From: Pseudomonadota bacterium
Lineage (GTDB): Bacteria > Myxococcota_A > Polyangia > Polyangiales > Polyangiaceae
Reading direction: 5' to 3'
Assembly (NCBI GenBank): GCA_023431345.1
Contig: JAEYWK010000105.1
Coordinates: 1 to 64,000, forward strand
Length of the DNA: 64,000 nt
The notes beneath the pieces are model-generated. The model was not told the DNA's origin. It was given only the letters and a program-made list of their open reading frames with translations, and searched no databases. Positions 45,735 through 54,437 of the stretch are shown here, piece by piece. The position numbers were made by a program, and so were the translations under genes. The stretch's first letter is position 1. Each line of letters opens with the position of its first letter.

Positions 45735-48700
45735 GGCTCGACTCTTCCAGGCCCAAGTAAGCCAGTACCGCGTTCATGATCTGCTTGTCGTCATCGAGGC
45801 CGCCGATGTCCAGATCGTTCGACACGTCTTCCCAGCTAACGAAATAGCGGACCGCAGCGTGCGCGAGGTGCTGGTCCGGAAGAGGGAGCAGTTCCCAGTG
45901 ATCCAGCAGCAGATTGCACTGGCGTGCCAAGGTGTGAGCACCGGGGAGATCGACGAACTCGTTCACTTGGTAAGCCTCAGCCATGGCGTCGACGTGTTGC
46001 TTGACTTGGGTGCGCAGGCTGGCCAGGTCAGACATGGGCTCCTGGACCAACTCCTGGAACATCTCGCGCAGCTCTGCCGGAATGCCGGTCAAGTTGATGC
46101 CAACGCGCTCGACAGCGGCCTCGGGCGCATCGCTCGTCGCGCGCATGATGGTGTCGCCGACGATGGTGAGCCCGACTTGCTGCGCCATCACGCCCAAGCT
46201 GCCGCGGTCCGGCGCTCGCCCGTAGAAATCATCCATACGCGCGTAGAGCTTGGCCATCGGGAGCCTGCCACCGGCATGCTGCACTTCGCGGCGCATGAAT
46301 TCGGGACGGGTCGGGCAGCGAGCGTCGTCCCATTCGTCGAGACCAATGTTCTTCGTCCGGTCGATGCGAATAGTGCTCTCGTTCCGCAACACGGATGTCA
46401 CTAGCTGGCGCGTCCACGCAGCGTGCGTGTCGGACAGACCGTTGACGATTAGGGTGGCCTGATGCGGCGTCAGTCCGACTTGCGTGTCGCTGAGGACGCG
46501 GACGACGGCTTCGATGGCCGCCGCTACGGCTTGAGGACCACCGGGAATGTCGCGTTCGACGAGGCCGATGCGGTTGTCATCCATACGGACGAACGGTGCA
46601 GCGGCTACTCGCAACGTCGCAGTCGATTCCAAGATGTCGGTCTGCACACGAGCCCGTGTCAGAAGCTCGTCGAAGGACAGTGGGGTACCGGCTTCCTCGA
46701 GAACACGCTGGAGAAGCTGCAGGTACTGCAGGCGCTCGTCTTGCCCACTGTCTTTCAGTGCCACGCGGAGACGGCCCAAGTAGTCGACCTGCCCGCTCAG
46801 CCGCAGCAAGCTCGCGAGGTGCCAGTGCCCGAGCCAGTCCGGCAAGAGCCCGCGCTCGCGCAACGCCTCATGGATCTCGGGGACGAGCCACTGCCGGCCT
46901 GCTGGGCGCTCTTGCATGACCTCGAGAGCGGCGGGAACGAGCCGGTTGCTCCAGTCGTCGAAGTCCGGAAAGTGACGCTTCAGCCCGACCACACCGCGTC
47001 TGAAGTGCAGGACCTCGTCGGGTAGAGACCCGCGACCGCAATGCTCTTCGAGCACCTCGACACGAACCGGCTCGGGTTGCCCATTGAGGAACGCGATGAC
47101 GTCGTCCGTGCGGTACCGCCCGTAGCCCAGGGCTAGGGATGGCTTGGCGGCATCGCGAAGCAGGAACTCGTCGACAGCGTGCCGAAACTCCGCGAACAGC
47201 ACCGGGTCCAGCGCTTCGGCCTCCGAGCGAAATATCTCCTCGATCACTGTAATCTCAACGGGGTACTCAAGCTTGGCTACGCGGCTCTTGGCACTCTCCA
47301 GGTGGGCGACAAAGTCGCTGGGCCCGAACTTGGTGAGGTAGCGCCTACCGCTGGGTGCTTCGAGCACGAACAGCTGGTCTTCGAAGATGCGGCGAACGAC
47401 GTAGTCGAGCAACAGCTCGTGTTGATCGATTCCGGCCCACCACGAATCTTGTGCGAGCAAGTCGAGCGGCAGAGCCCGCCCTGAACCGAAGGCGGTAACT
47501 AGGTTTGCTTCGACCAACCGACGCCAACGAGACCGCTCCGCCAGCCGCTCCAAAACACGCGCTTCGATCTGCCGAACGCGCTCACGCGTTACGCCCAGCA
47601 TGGCGCCCAGCTCCTCGAGCGTCTCCCGTTCGCCGTGCATGCCCGCGCGACGCGTGACGATCATACGCGGGATCGCCTCGAGCGCGCTGAGCTGGGCCTG
47701 CCAGGCCTGGAGGAACGTGGCATGAACAGGAGGCGCCGCGCGCTCGCTCAAGAACTCGCGAACGGCGTCGATGGTGTCGTTGAGCGACTTGCGACCAAGG
47801 TTTGCGGTGCTGGCCAGGCTGGCGTGGGAGAGTTTGAACAGATCCCCAAGTCGCTCGATGCCCTCGCTGCGCACGAAGTTCCTCATGCGAGTCGGCAGCT
47901 GAACGTCGAGCAACGAGACGGCTCGTTCGTCCTCGGTCAGGTGTGTCGCTAGCTGGGCCCAGCCCGTTGCACCACCGGCCGTAAGAGCGTCTGCCACGCT
48001 CTCGTCTTCGGCAGTTGGCCCCTGGCCAGGCTGGGCGGCAGCGGCAGGCGCGCCGCCATGAGCGGCGACGTACGCTTCCTCCCACGAGTAACCCAGCAAT
48101 GCCTCGATGACCTCTCGTGTTTCGCGGACCGTGCCACGGCCGACGTTCTTCTCATTTTCGAAAGCTTGGGGTTCCCAAGCAACAAGTTCTCGGACGGTGG
48201 CGACCTCTCGACGGGCACACCAGTTCAGGGCGCGGGTAGGAAGCGATAGCGTCTGCACGTCGCGGTCGAGCGGCGCTATTGGCTCCGGCCCGGCTGTTGA
48301 CGGCGGCGCCGCAATGGGGGGGTCGACCGCAACAACGGTCGATACACTCGGACTCGCCGCTTCGACGAGCGGTGACGCAACCGCTGGCTGCTCCTGCGGG
48401 CGGCTGTCAACGGCGACACCCGCCTCACCAGTCACCTTATCGGGCGTGATGATCCCACGCAGCGTGGGCGCCGCCTTCGGAGCGACACGAATCAAGTACG
48501 CCGCGCCGTCGCGCTGGAGATATCCGTGACGGACCGCGCTGTTGATCGCGCTGCGGAGAGCCTGCTCCGCTCGCCCCCCCGTGCGGAGCCTTTGAGCGTT
48601 AATGCCGTACGTGGCCTGCGCGTTCTCGAAGCCAAGCCGAACTGCTTCGTCGCGATCTAGATGCACCCCCACATCGAGCGCACCCAACAAGCAGTCGCGC

Positions 48701-49539
48701 CACTGCTCTGCGGTCAATTGGTCAATCTCGGGTTGGATGGCCCGCACGAATCCGCTTCGCGGACGGTCGAATAGATCGGTGCGCCGTCGTGCCGCGAGAA
48801 GCCGTTCCTCGATGGCTGCGTACACGCGACCGTCCTGATGCAGTCGCTGATACTCGAGGAAGCCTTGCGCGCGCAGGCGCTCGGCGCACAATCGAATTGC
48901 CTGCTCAAGATCCACCGAGCCTTCGCCGATCAGCGCGCTCCAAAGAGCAAGCTCTTGCGAGTCAGTTTCAAGCTCGAAATAGTCCTTGGTACTGCGGATT
49001 CCCAAAACCTCCCGCACGGACGGGATGGGTCGCGAGTAAGGAGTGACCGCCGGAACGCTTTGGGGACCGTCAAGGATCTCAGCGGGGTCCACCGGCACCG
49101 ACGATGACCAGGCTGCGTCTAGGCTCGCTTGCAGGCCATCCGGCAGGGCGCCGCGGGAGCCCTCCCAGTACAGCCACAAGCCTGGCCCGTCGAGGGTAGC
49201 CCCACGTAGTGCGGCGGGCGCGAGTACGAAGCGAATCTCGTCGCCTCGCGCAAACCAGGCGAAGTGGCCGCGGTGCGAGGCGCCGTCGATGAAGCGTCGT
49301 ACGCGCCCGGCGCCATAGAGTGGTCCCAGGAGCTCCGGGTCGCCCGCTTCAATGTTCGTCAGGATGGCGCCGCGTACACGGTCCGCCGACAGGCCGACCA
49401 GGCGCCAGAAGGCGTGCCCGCCGTCACCTGGCGCGGGTGCATCGGTGACGATGCTGCAGCCCTCGCACCAGGCGAGCGCCGCCTCGAGGGCTTCGCGAAC
49501 CCGTCCATCACCAGCACTGAACCACAGTTGTTGACTCAT
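45715..49539 (-). CDS. Protein with alpha-CTD-like and sigma-region-4-like domains
   Basis: The protein has 1274 residues. An unknown N-terminal domain (1-160) is followed by a mainly helical part. Two helix-hairpin segments like the RNA polymerase alpha C-terminal domain lie near 430-485 (LPTRALNWCARREVATVREL) and 540-595 (LGDLFKLSHASLASTANLG, then RKSLNDTIDAV). A helix-turn-helix nearly identical in style to sigma region 4 lies near 630-660 (RETLEELGAMLGVTRERVRQ). The C-terminal 600 residues have no known motif. GGAGAG precedes the ATG. As first gene of the 36 kb operon it could control it or recognise promoter-like DNA, perhaps sensing phage transcription. Both roles are inference. Confidence 0.7.
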   Translation of the reverse strand: MSQQLWFSAGDGRVREALEAALAWCEGCSIVTDAPAPGDGGHAFWRLVGLSADRVRGAILTNIEAGDPELLGPLYGAGRVRRFIDGASHRGHFAWFARGDEIRFVLAPAALRGATLDGPGLWLYWEGSRGALPDGLQASLDAAWSSSVPVDPAEILDGPQSVPAVTPYSRPIPSVREVLGIRSTKDYFELETDSQELALWSALIGEGSVDLEQAIRLCAERLRAQGFLEYQRLHQDGRVYAAIEERLLAARRRTDLFDRPRSGFVRAIQPEIDQLTAEQWRDCLLGALDVGVHLDRDEAVRLGFENAQATYGINAQRLRTGGRAEQALRSAINSAVRHGYLQRDGAAYLIRVAPKAAPTLRGIITPDKVTGEAGVAVDSRPQEQPAVASPLVEAASPSVSTVVAVDPPIAAPPSTAGPEPIAPLDRDVQTLSLPTRALNWCARREVATVRELVAWEPQAFENEKNVGRGTVRETREVIEALLGYSWEEAYVAAHGGAPAAAAQPGQGPTAEDESVADALTAGGATGWAQLATHLTEDERAVSLLDVQLPTRMRNFVRSEGIERLGDLFKLSHASLASTANLGRKSLNDTIDAVREFLSERAAPPVHATFLQAWQAQLSALEAIPRMIVTRRAGMHGERETLEELGAMLGVTRERVRQIEARVLERLAERSRWRRLVEANLVTAFGSGRALPLDLLAQDSWWAGIDQHELLLDYVVRRIFEDQLFVLEAPSGRRYLTKFGPSDFVAHLESAKSRVAKLEYPVEITVIEEIFRSEAEALDPVLFAEFRHAVDEFLLRDAAKPSLALGYGRYRTDDVIAFLNGQPEPVRVEVLEEHCGRGSLPDEVLHFRRGVVGLKRHFPDFDDWSNRLVPAALEVMQERPAGRQWLVPEIHEALRERGLLPDWLGHWHLASLLRLSGQVDYLGRLRVALKDSGQDERLQYLQLLQRVLEEAGTPLSFDELLTRARVQTDILESTATLRVAAAPFVRMDDNRIGLVERDIPGGPQAVAAAIEAVVRVLSDTQVGLTPHQATLIVNGLSDTHAAWTRQLVTSVLRNESTIRIDRTKNIGLDEWDDARCPTRPEFMRREVQHAGGRLPMAKLYARMDDFYGRAPDRGSLGVMAQQVGLTIVGDTIMRATSDAPEAAVERVGINLTGIPAELREMFQELVQEPMSDLASLRTQVKQHVDAMAEAYQVNEFVDLPGAHTLARQCNLLLDHWELLPLPDQHLAHAAVRYFVSWEDVSNDLDIGGLDDDKQIMNAVLAYLGLEESSHGALAS

Positions 49540-49832
49540 CTCTCCATCCCGAGCCGAACGTCTTCAGAGCACGCCGGCACCACCGGCAACATCGCGGTCT
49601 TACCGCGGTGGCGACAAATGATGGAGCGGAAACTGCCGAGCCTCGGCCAGGCATTGTCACTGGCGCACTTGTTCAGCATCGCAGCCGACATCCGTGAGGG
49701 TGCGTGGGGTCGGGGGCACGGCCTTTGACGTCTGGGTGGGCGAAGCCAATCAATGTCCGACCGCGTCAACCGTCGCTTGCTGCGGCCCGCGCAGCTGGTG
49801 GTACTTTCGTTAGCTTGGAGGGATCAGTCCTG
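49540..49832. promoter_or_regulatory. Divergent intergenic region at the operon head
   Basis: This 293-base stretch separates the starts of the 36 kb minus-strand operon and the plus-strand nuclease gene, so both promoters should lie here. Short dyads such as CCGCGG repeats around 49595-49612 could be operator sites. No convincing -35/-10 pair stands out in this GC-rich sequence. The ribosome site GGAGGG before 49833 is clear. Confidence 0.35.
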
Positions 49833-50783
49833 ATGAGGCTCCACGAGTTGCTGGAGAAATATGCTGTGGTCGTCGGAACGGACAATGCTTTCCAGCGACG
49901 AGCACGGCTCCTTCAGTCGATGTGGCGGGTAGCGCACCAGCTGCCAGCAGGTGAGCGCCGCCCCGGCGTGCCGCTGGGATCGCGCTTACCTCTACCGTTC
50001 GCCGAGTCCTCTCTCGCCAACTTCTTCACCGAAAACGTTCGTCGTTCGGTGCGGGCGTGCGTTGACGCAAAGGCCGGCGGTTCAGGACAACTCATCGAGG
50101 TGGACCGCCTCTACGCCAACCTGCTCTCGTCGCAACCGCTTTGCTTCAACCTTTTCGGTGAACTTCAAGCAAACCTGACGCTCGCGACGCGTGTCTTCAG
50201 CGCCCTCTGGCCGCGAACCGTGCAGACCGTGACCGCCCTACGCTTCGAGCATTCGCCGGGCCGAGGTGATGCCTCCTTCACTGGCGACCGTTCAGCTTTC
50301 GACGTGTTCGTAGAACACACGCTGCCGTCGGGCGGCAGCGGCTTCATCGGAATAGAGGTCAAGTACCACGAAAATCTCGCCATCAAGCCTGCTCCGTTCC
50401 GCCCGCGCTACCAAGAGTTGGCCGCGGCGATGGCCTGTTTTTCGGAGTCCAGACTGGCGGCGCTGCGCGCTGCCCCGCTCGAACAGATTTGGCGGGACCA
50501 TCTGCTTGCTGGCGCGATGCTAGCGACGAGGACGTGGAGTTCCGGGCTCTACGTCTTCCTCTACCCTGAAGATAATCTTCACTGCGCTCGCGCCGCCGCC
50601 TCATACGCGGAGTGTTTGACGAAGTCGGATACCTTCGAGGCGATGACGCTCGAGCGCGTGGTCAACGAGATCACGAGGCACACCACGGCGAGCTGGACGA
50701 TCCAGCTCAAGGACCGGTACTTCGGATGGGAGAAGATCGACGCGTTGTTGGCAGCTGAAAGTCACGAAGGACGTCGGCTGTAG
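49833..50783 (+). CDS. PGN_0703-like PD-(D/E)XK restriction nuclease
   Basis: The 316 residues start at ATG 49833, nine bases after GGAGGG. The active-site set reads D157 (SAFDVFVEH) and E175-x-K177 (FIGIEVKYHEN). The flanking sequence, with RLYANLLSSQPLCFNLFGE and a later Y-x-Y-P segment, resembles the PGN_0703 family of putative restriction endonucleases. It would cut DNA, with specificity unknown. It diverges from the 36 kb operon and has no methylase of its own, so it may rely on that operon's methylase or on the Dam-type enzyme downstream. Confidence 0.7.
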   Translation: MRLHELLEKYAVVVGTDNAFQRRARLLQSMWRVAHQLPAGERRPGVPLGSRLPLPFAESSLANFFTENVRRSVRACVDAKAGGSGQLIEVDRLYANLLSSQPLCFNLFGELQANLTLATRVFSALWPRTVQTVTALRFEHSPGRGDASFTGDRSAFDVFVEHTLPSGGSGFIGIEVKYHENLAIKPAPFRPRYQELAAAMACFSESRLAALRAAPLEQIWRDHLLAGAMLATRTWSSGLYVFLYPEDNLHCARAAASYAECLTKSDTFEAMTLERVVNEITRHTTASWTIQLKDRYFGWEKIDALLAAESHEGRRL

Positions 50784-51464
50784 AACCTGCGATCAGGGTG
50801 CACACAGCCGAGAAGGCAACGCTGCTTGAGCATTACGTTTTCGCGCACTTGCGGGATCGTCCGAGCTCAGCGAGCGTGGCGCCTAGCGCGTCGTCTCGTT
50901 TCTGCTTCGCTGCCGCGGCTGCCTTGCGCCCCGTCTTCCTTGTTTCAGCTTCAGCCCGCTGTTGCGCGCTGAGAAGCCGCCTCGGTGCGCGCTCGCGCGC
51001 CCTCATCTGCAGAGAGCTGCGGCTGTGGGGGCGCCCCATTCCAGCCCGAGCCCGAGAGCGACCTCTTGGCAGCCGTCACGGCTTGCTCAGAGGGCGAGGC
51101 ATTGCAGGCCCGCCCGGGAAGACATGGAGGAATTGGAGCGGCACGTGAAGCAGGCGCATTCGGACGACTAGCCCGCCGCCAGAAGAGGGTGCGAGGTCGC
51201 GACTCCGCTCGTGGTGAGCTCGGACAGCTGCGGCTCCGCGGGCGAGCGACTTTCGTGAGATTCGGGAGGTCGCGCTGCGGCCCGCGCGGCGCGAAGCCTT
51301 GCCACACTGTGCGGACAGGGTGCTACGCCAGCATGCGCCACTTCGTTCTGCTGTCGCCCAGCGCAAGACCGGGGCAAATCTTGAGCAGGTTGAAGCCGGG
51401 TGAGAGACTCAGCTAGCAAGCCGAGGACGGGCTCGTCACGAGCCCGCCCTGCGCGCAGCCAAGG
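50784..51464. other. 681-base stretch without a confident gene
   Basis: This stretch lies between two converging genes. A minus-strand frame from 51006 to 50833 encodes 57 charged, helical residues (TRKTGRKAAAAAKQKRDDAL) and might be a small basic protein, but it has no ribosome site. A hairpin, GGGCTCG/CGAGCCC with a 3-base loop, lies at 51429-51445. Nothing else is supported. Confidence 0.3.
51429..51445 (-). terminator. Hairpin downstream of the Dam-type methylase gene
   Basis: GGGCTCG at 51429-51435 pairs with CGAGCCC at 51439-51445 around a 3-base loop. It lies 20 bases beyond the methylase stop on the minus strand. No run of T follows, so it is at best a weak intrinsic terminator or a stabilising 3' structure. 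Confidence 0.35.
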
Positions 51465-52271
51465 CTAGTAGTTGGCGATGAGAACCTCGGACGCTGTGCC
51501 GCGTCGATTCGGATTTGCCGCGATATTGCGCGGCGCCTGGATTGGAACAATTCGAAAGATGGGATTCGCGTACAGCGCCCGCACCTGCGGTGTATCCGAG
51601 TTCGAGATCAGCACCTGCACATCTCTTTGCTTCGCCTTCAGTGCGATATCGCGAAGGCGGGCATGCTCAGAAGCACCGAAACCGTTCGCAGTGTAGCCGG
51701 TGAAGCTCGCGCTCTTCGCTGAAGAGTAGGGCGGATCACAGTAGACGAAGTCACCAGCGTCAGCTCTGTCGATGGTGTCTTCGAACGAAGCGTGCTCGAT
51801 GCTCGCCCCTTGAAGTGCCGCAGAGCACGCACGTAGCGTGACCGCGTCACAGACTTCGCCTCCCGCGTTATGGCCATAGGGCGTGTTGAAACGACCTTGC
51901 CGGTTCTCGCGGTACAGGCCGTTGAAACCGGCCTTATTGAGGTAGATGAACGTCGCGGCTGCTTCAGCATCATTGCCGGAGTCGAGGCTGCCGGAGTCGC
52001 GCACGGCGAGGTAGCTCGACTCGTCGTTCTTGTAGCTGCTGAGGATGTTGATGACTGCTTGAGGTTGGTCTCGCACCGCGACGTACGTCCGGACCAGACG
52101 AAGATTCTTGTCAGCGATGAGCGAGCACGATGGAGCGACATCGAAGAAAGCAGCGGCGCCGCCGACAAAAGGCTCAATGAAAGCCTCATAGTGCGTGGGG
52201 AACTGAGCCTTCAAGATGGGAAGCAGGCGTCGCTTGCCTCCCGCCCATTTCAAAAACGGTTTCGTTGACAT
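51465..52271 (-). CDS. Dam-family (D12 class) DNA adenine methyltransferase
   Basis: The 268 residues start at ATG 52271 (MSTKPFLKWAGGKRR), preceded by GAAAGG. The D12-class AdoMet motif FLKWAGGKR is followed by FVGGAAAFF, and the catalytic DPPY (VYCDPPYSS) lies about two-thirds along. Length and motif order are those of Dam-like orphan adenine methylases, common on phages and mobile elements. The target site cannot be read from the sequence. It is the last gene of a minus-strand set, 164 bases after three coupled unknowns. It may protect the element's DNA from nucleases encoded here. Confidence 0.85.
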   Translation of the reverse strand: MSTKPFLKWAGGKRRLLPILKAQFPTHYEAFIEPFVGGAAAFFDVAPSCSLIADKNLRLVRTYVAVRDQPQAVINILSSYKNDESSYLAVRDSGSLDSGNDAEAAATFIYLNKAGFNGLYRENRQGRFNTPYGHNAGGEVCDAVTLRACSAALQGASIEHASFEDTIDRADAGDFVYCDPPYSSAKSASFTGYTANGFGASEHARLRDIALKAKQRDVQVLISNSDTPQVRALYANPIFRIVPIQAPRNIAANPNRRGTASEVLIANY

Positions 52272-52435
52272 CGGATACTGCCTTTCAACGGAGTTCTCGC
52301 GCGATCCATGCGCGCGCACAGTTCTGGCCCCCATCCCTGTCACTCATGCGCCACGCGCACAGCAATGTCAATGGCGACATCACTGCTCGGAGTGAGGTCG
52401 ACTCCGCTTGTCCGTGGAAGGCCAGCACTGCGTGG

Positions 52436-52846
52436 TCAGGAATTGCGGTGCGCATCGGTGACACTGCGAGCCCGTGCACGGCGCCGCCCACCGCGCATCA
52501 TCCGTTGAACTTCCCGACGTCGGGAAATTTGGTCAGCTTCCGAGACCGGCGTCGGCGCCTCTCCACGTAGCTGCGCGCGCATTCGAGCTAAAGTTCGTGC
52601 CCCTTCACGCGTCGGTGACATCCGCTGCGCTTGCTCCTGGAGCGCGGTCGCCATTTCCATATCAAAAGTCGCGTGCACGCGCGCCATGCTTCTGAAGACT
52701 CGCCCCCAAACGTCGAGTTTCGTGGTCGGCGGATTCGCCAGGGCCCGCAGGGCCGCTTTTCGAAGATCCTCCCGAGTCGGATGAGCAGGAAGCGGTTCGT
52801 ACGCGGAGAGCTGCCACAGTTGAGGTTGACGAGATCGTTCAGTCAC
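52436..52846 (-). CDS. Unknown basic helical protein (136 aa)
   Basis: I place the start at GTG 52846, inside the end of the preceding zinc-ribbon gene (8-base overlap), because the frame further upstream is a shadow of that gene. The protein is helical. Its middle carries WGRVFRSMARVHATFDMEMATALQ, and the C-terminus is strongly arginine-rich, which suggests nucleic-acid contact. No family recognised. It is third in a coupled set of three small genes. Confidence 0.4.
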   Translation of the reverse strand: MTERSRQPQLWQLSAYEPLPAHPTREDLRKAALRALANPPTTKLDVWGRVFRSMARVHATFDMEMATALQEQAQRMSPTREGARTLARMRAQLRGEAPTPVSEADQISRRREVQRMMRGGRRRARARSVTDAHRNS

Positions 52847-53324
52847 GCTGCCCTCGAAGCGCCCGGTTCGCGTGTCGGATGGCGGCGTCAGCCAACGCGA
52901 CGCATGCGTCGGCTCGACCGAGTGCGCGCCGCTGGAGCCGGCGGGCGGTCGCGCGGAGCGGTAGTACGTCCTCGCAGCTTCGTAGTACGGCTCGGGCCAG
53001 CTCGTCGGCGAGCGCGCCTTCGCGCCATGCCCGAACGTTCTTCTCTCGGGATTGACGTGTTCGACGTCGTCTACAACGGCCGCAGGCTGCAACGTCATCG
53101 TCGAGCGTCAAGACGCGCGCGGCAGCCCCACACACGGGGCAACTGAACGCCCGCTGCCAGCCTGCGCCGCCCCACTTTTCGGTGAATGCGACCTCGATGA
53201 GCGTTGGGACGCCGGCACAGTTGAGCGCTGTCACGTTGACGCTCTCCGCGTCGAGGGCTTCGGCGCCGAGGTCCTCGAGCCGGAGCTCCCCAACGCGCGC
53301 GCTGACTGCCTCAACCCTGCTCAT
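52839..53324 (-). CDS. Zinc-ribbon-containing unknown protein (161 aa)
   Basis: The 161 residues start at ATG 53324, overlapping the upstream stop by ATGA. A zinc ribbon is made by CPVC and CGRC near 81 and 100, followed by arginine-rich sequence. The first 70 residues are beta-like with an acidic patch. The C-terminal half is alanine/arginine-rich and helical. It looks like a small nucleic-acid-binding protein of the element. Family unknown. Confidence 0.5.
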   Translation of the reverse strand: MSRVEAVSARVGELRLEDLGAEALDAESVNVTALNCAGVPTLIEVAFTEKWGGAGWQRAFSCPVCGAAARVLTLDDDVAACGRCRRRRTRQSREKNVRAWREGALADELARAVLRSCEDVLPLRATARRLQRRALGRADACVALADAAIRHANRALRGQRD

Positions 53325-53815
53325 ACCACCCGCCTAAGTGCCGGTCTCTTATCAGGATTTGACAACTGGCGTTGTGCCGCTAACGTGCCGACGGCCAGCA
53401 GCAGTTGCTCGGCCCGAGTGGTTGCAGCGCTTCGACAGGCCGTCACCTCCCGGAGCGCCCGGGCCAGCAACAGCACAGCCTTCGGGCTATCGATCAACGC
53501 GTTCACCCGGGACGCGAGCTCGACCTGCGACCGCCAGAGGGTTTCGGCGAGCGCAAGGTCCTTGGCGGCTGCTCCGATCACAGTCCGCTCGGCCGCGCTC
53601 GCCGCCGGAGCATCGGCGAGCAGTGCCTTCTGCTGCCGTCGAGCGGCGCGCTCATGCTCTCGGCGCCACCTCTTCGAGAGAGCCGCCAAGGCCTCGTCGG
53701 CTGAGCGGTCATGCGGCGTTTGATCGGCGTCGTCGCCAACGCACTCCGGGCGATCCCGTTGGCGAAGAGCTTCGTGGATCTGTTCCAGTGGGTCGCGACA
53801 TTCAGTACGCGGCAT
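53321..53815 (-). CDS. Unknown charged helical protein (164 aa)
   Basis: The start at ATG 53815 (MPRTECRDPLEQ) is set by GGAG eight bases upstream. The open frame runs further up but loses coding character. The protein is almost wholly helical, with alternating charge (ALSKRWRREHERAARRQQKAL) suggesting a coiled coil near 45-75. There are no known motifs. It is the first of three genes joined by short overlaps, the other two being a zinc-ribbon protein and a basic protein. Confidence 0.45.
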   Translation of the reverse strand: MPRTECRDPLEQIHEALRQRDRPECVGDDADQTPHDRSADEALAALSKRWRREHERAARRQQKALLADAPAASAAERTVIGAAAKDLALAETLWRSQVELASRVNALIDSPKAVLLLARALREVTACRSAATTRAEQLLLAVGTLAAQRQLSNPDKRPALRRVV

Positions 53816-54437
53816 GCGGTTGCTCCAGCTGCGCCGTACAAATCGGCGCTGAGTGCGCGAAAACGAAGGAGATTCTCGCGTCGACCAGGTGTGCGATATG
53901 CCTTCGGTGCGATAAGAAATCGCGCCCCGCCACGTTGCGAGCGATGGAGACGGGGCGCCACCGATGTTGCAATGCAAGCATAGCACACTTGCGTCGAGAT
54001 TCGTCACACGTGGGCCGAGGTTGCCGCGACGGTGCTTCAGCTTCAGCACCTGGCGCTGCCGTCGTAGGGGGCGGGTCCCGTAGTGGCCGACGTGGGGTGA
54101 TGCTGCGTGGCGCATCCGAAATCGCAGCGGGCCGCGTGCCTGGCGCGACATCCAGTGTGCCCTTTCACGCGCAAGGCGGTGCGCGCTCTGGGTCGTAGCG
54201 TCCACCGCGGCAGGCTATAGCCTCATCACGAAGCGCGGACCCTGAACGCCGCCGAGGCAGCGCGCAAGGTGCTAGTGCCTGCTGCCTTCGTAAGCGCTTG
54301 GCGACTTGCCAAGGCAGCGCACGTGTTGCATTTCGATGCGGCGACGTACTCGCCGGGCGAGGTCTTGAGCCTCCTCCGAGTCGGCAACGGGGAAGGCGCA
54401 TGTTGGTCCGTGGCATTGGCCCTCAGTACGCTTGCCG
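53816..54437. other. 622-base intergenic region, possible promoter, no confident gene
   Basis: No frame here has a ribosome site and coding character together. On the minus strand an extended -10-like TGCTATGCT near 53975-53985 could drive the three small genes that start at 53815. A short dyad GCGAT-AAGAA-ATCGC at 53909-53923 lies in the leader and could be an operator. Both are weak assignments. Confidence 0.25.

Noticed and set aside
13687..49539. Calling the operon a standard class 1 DISARM, Druantia or Dpd system
   Set aside because: DrmD- and DrmMI-like proteins are present, but no separate DrmA/DrmB pair. DruE is present in kind, but no recognised Druantia partner. No transglycosylase dpdA was seen.
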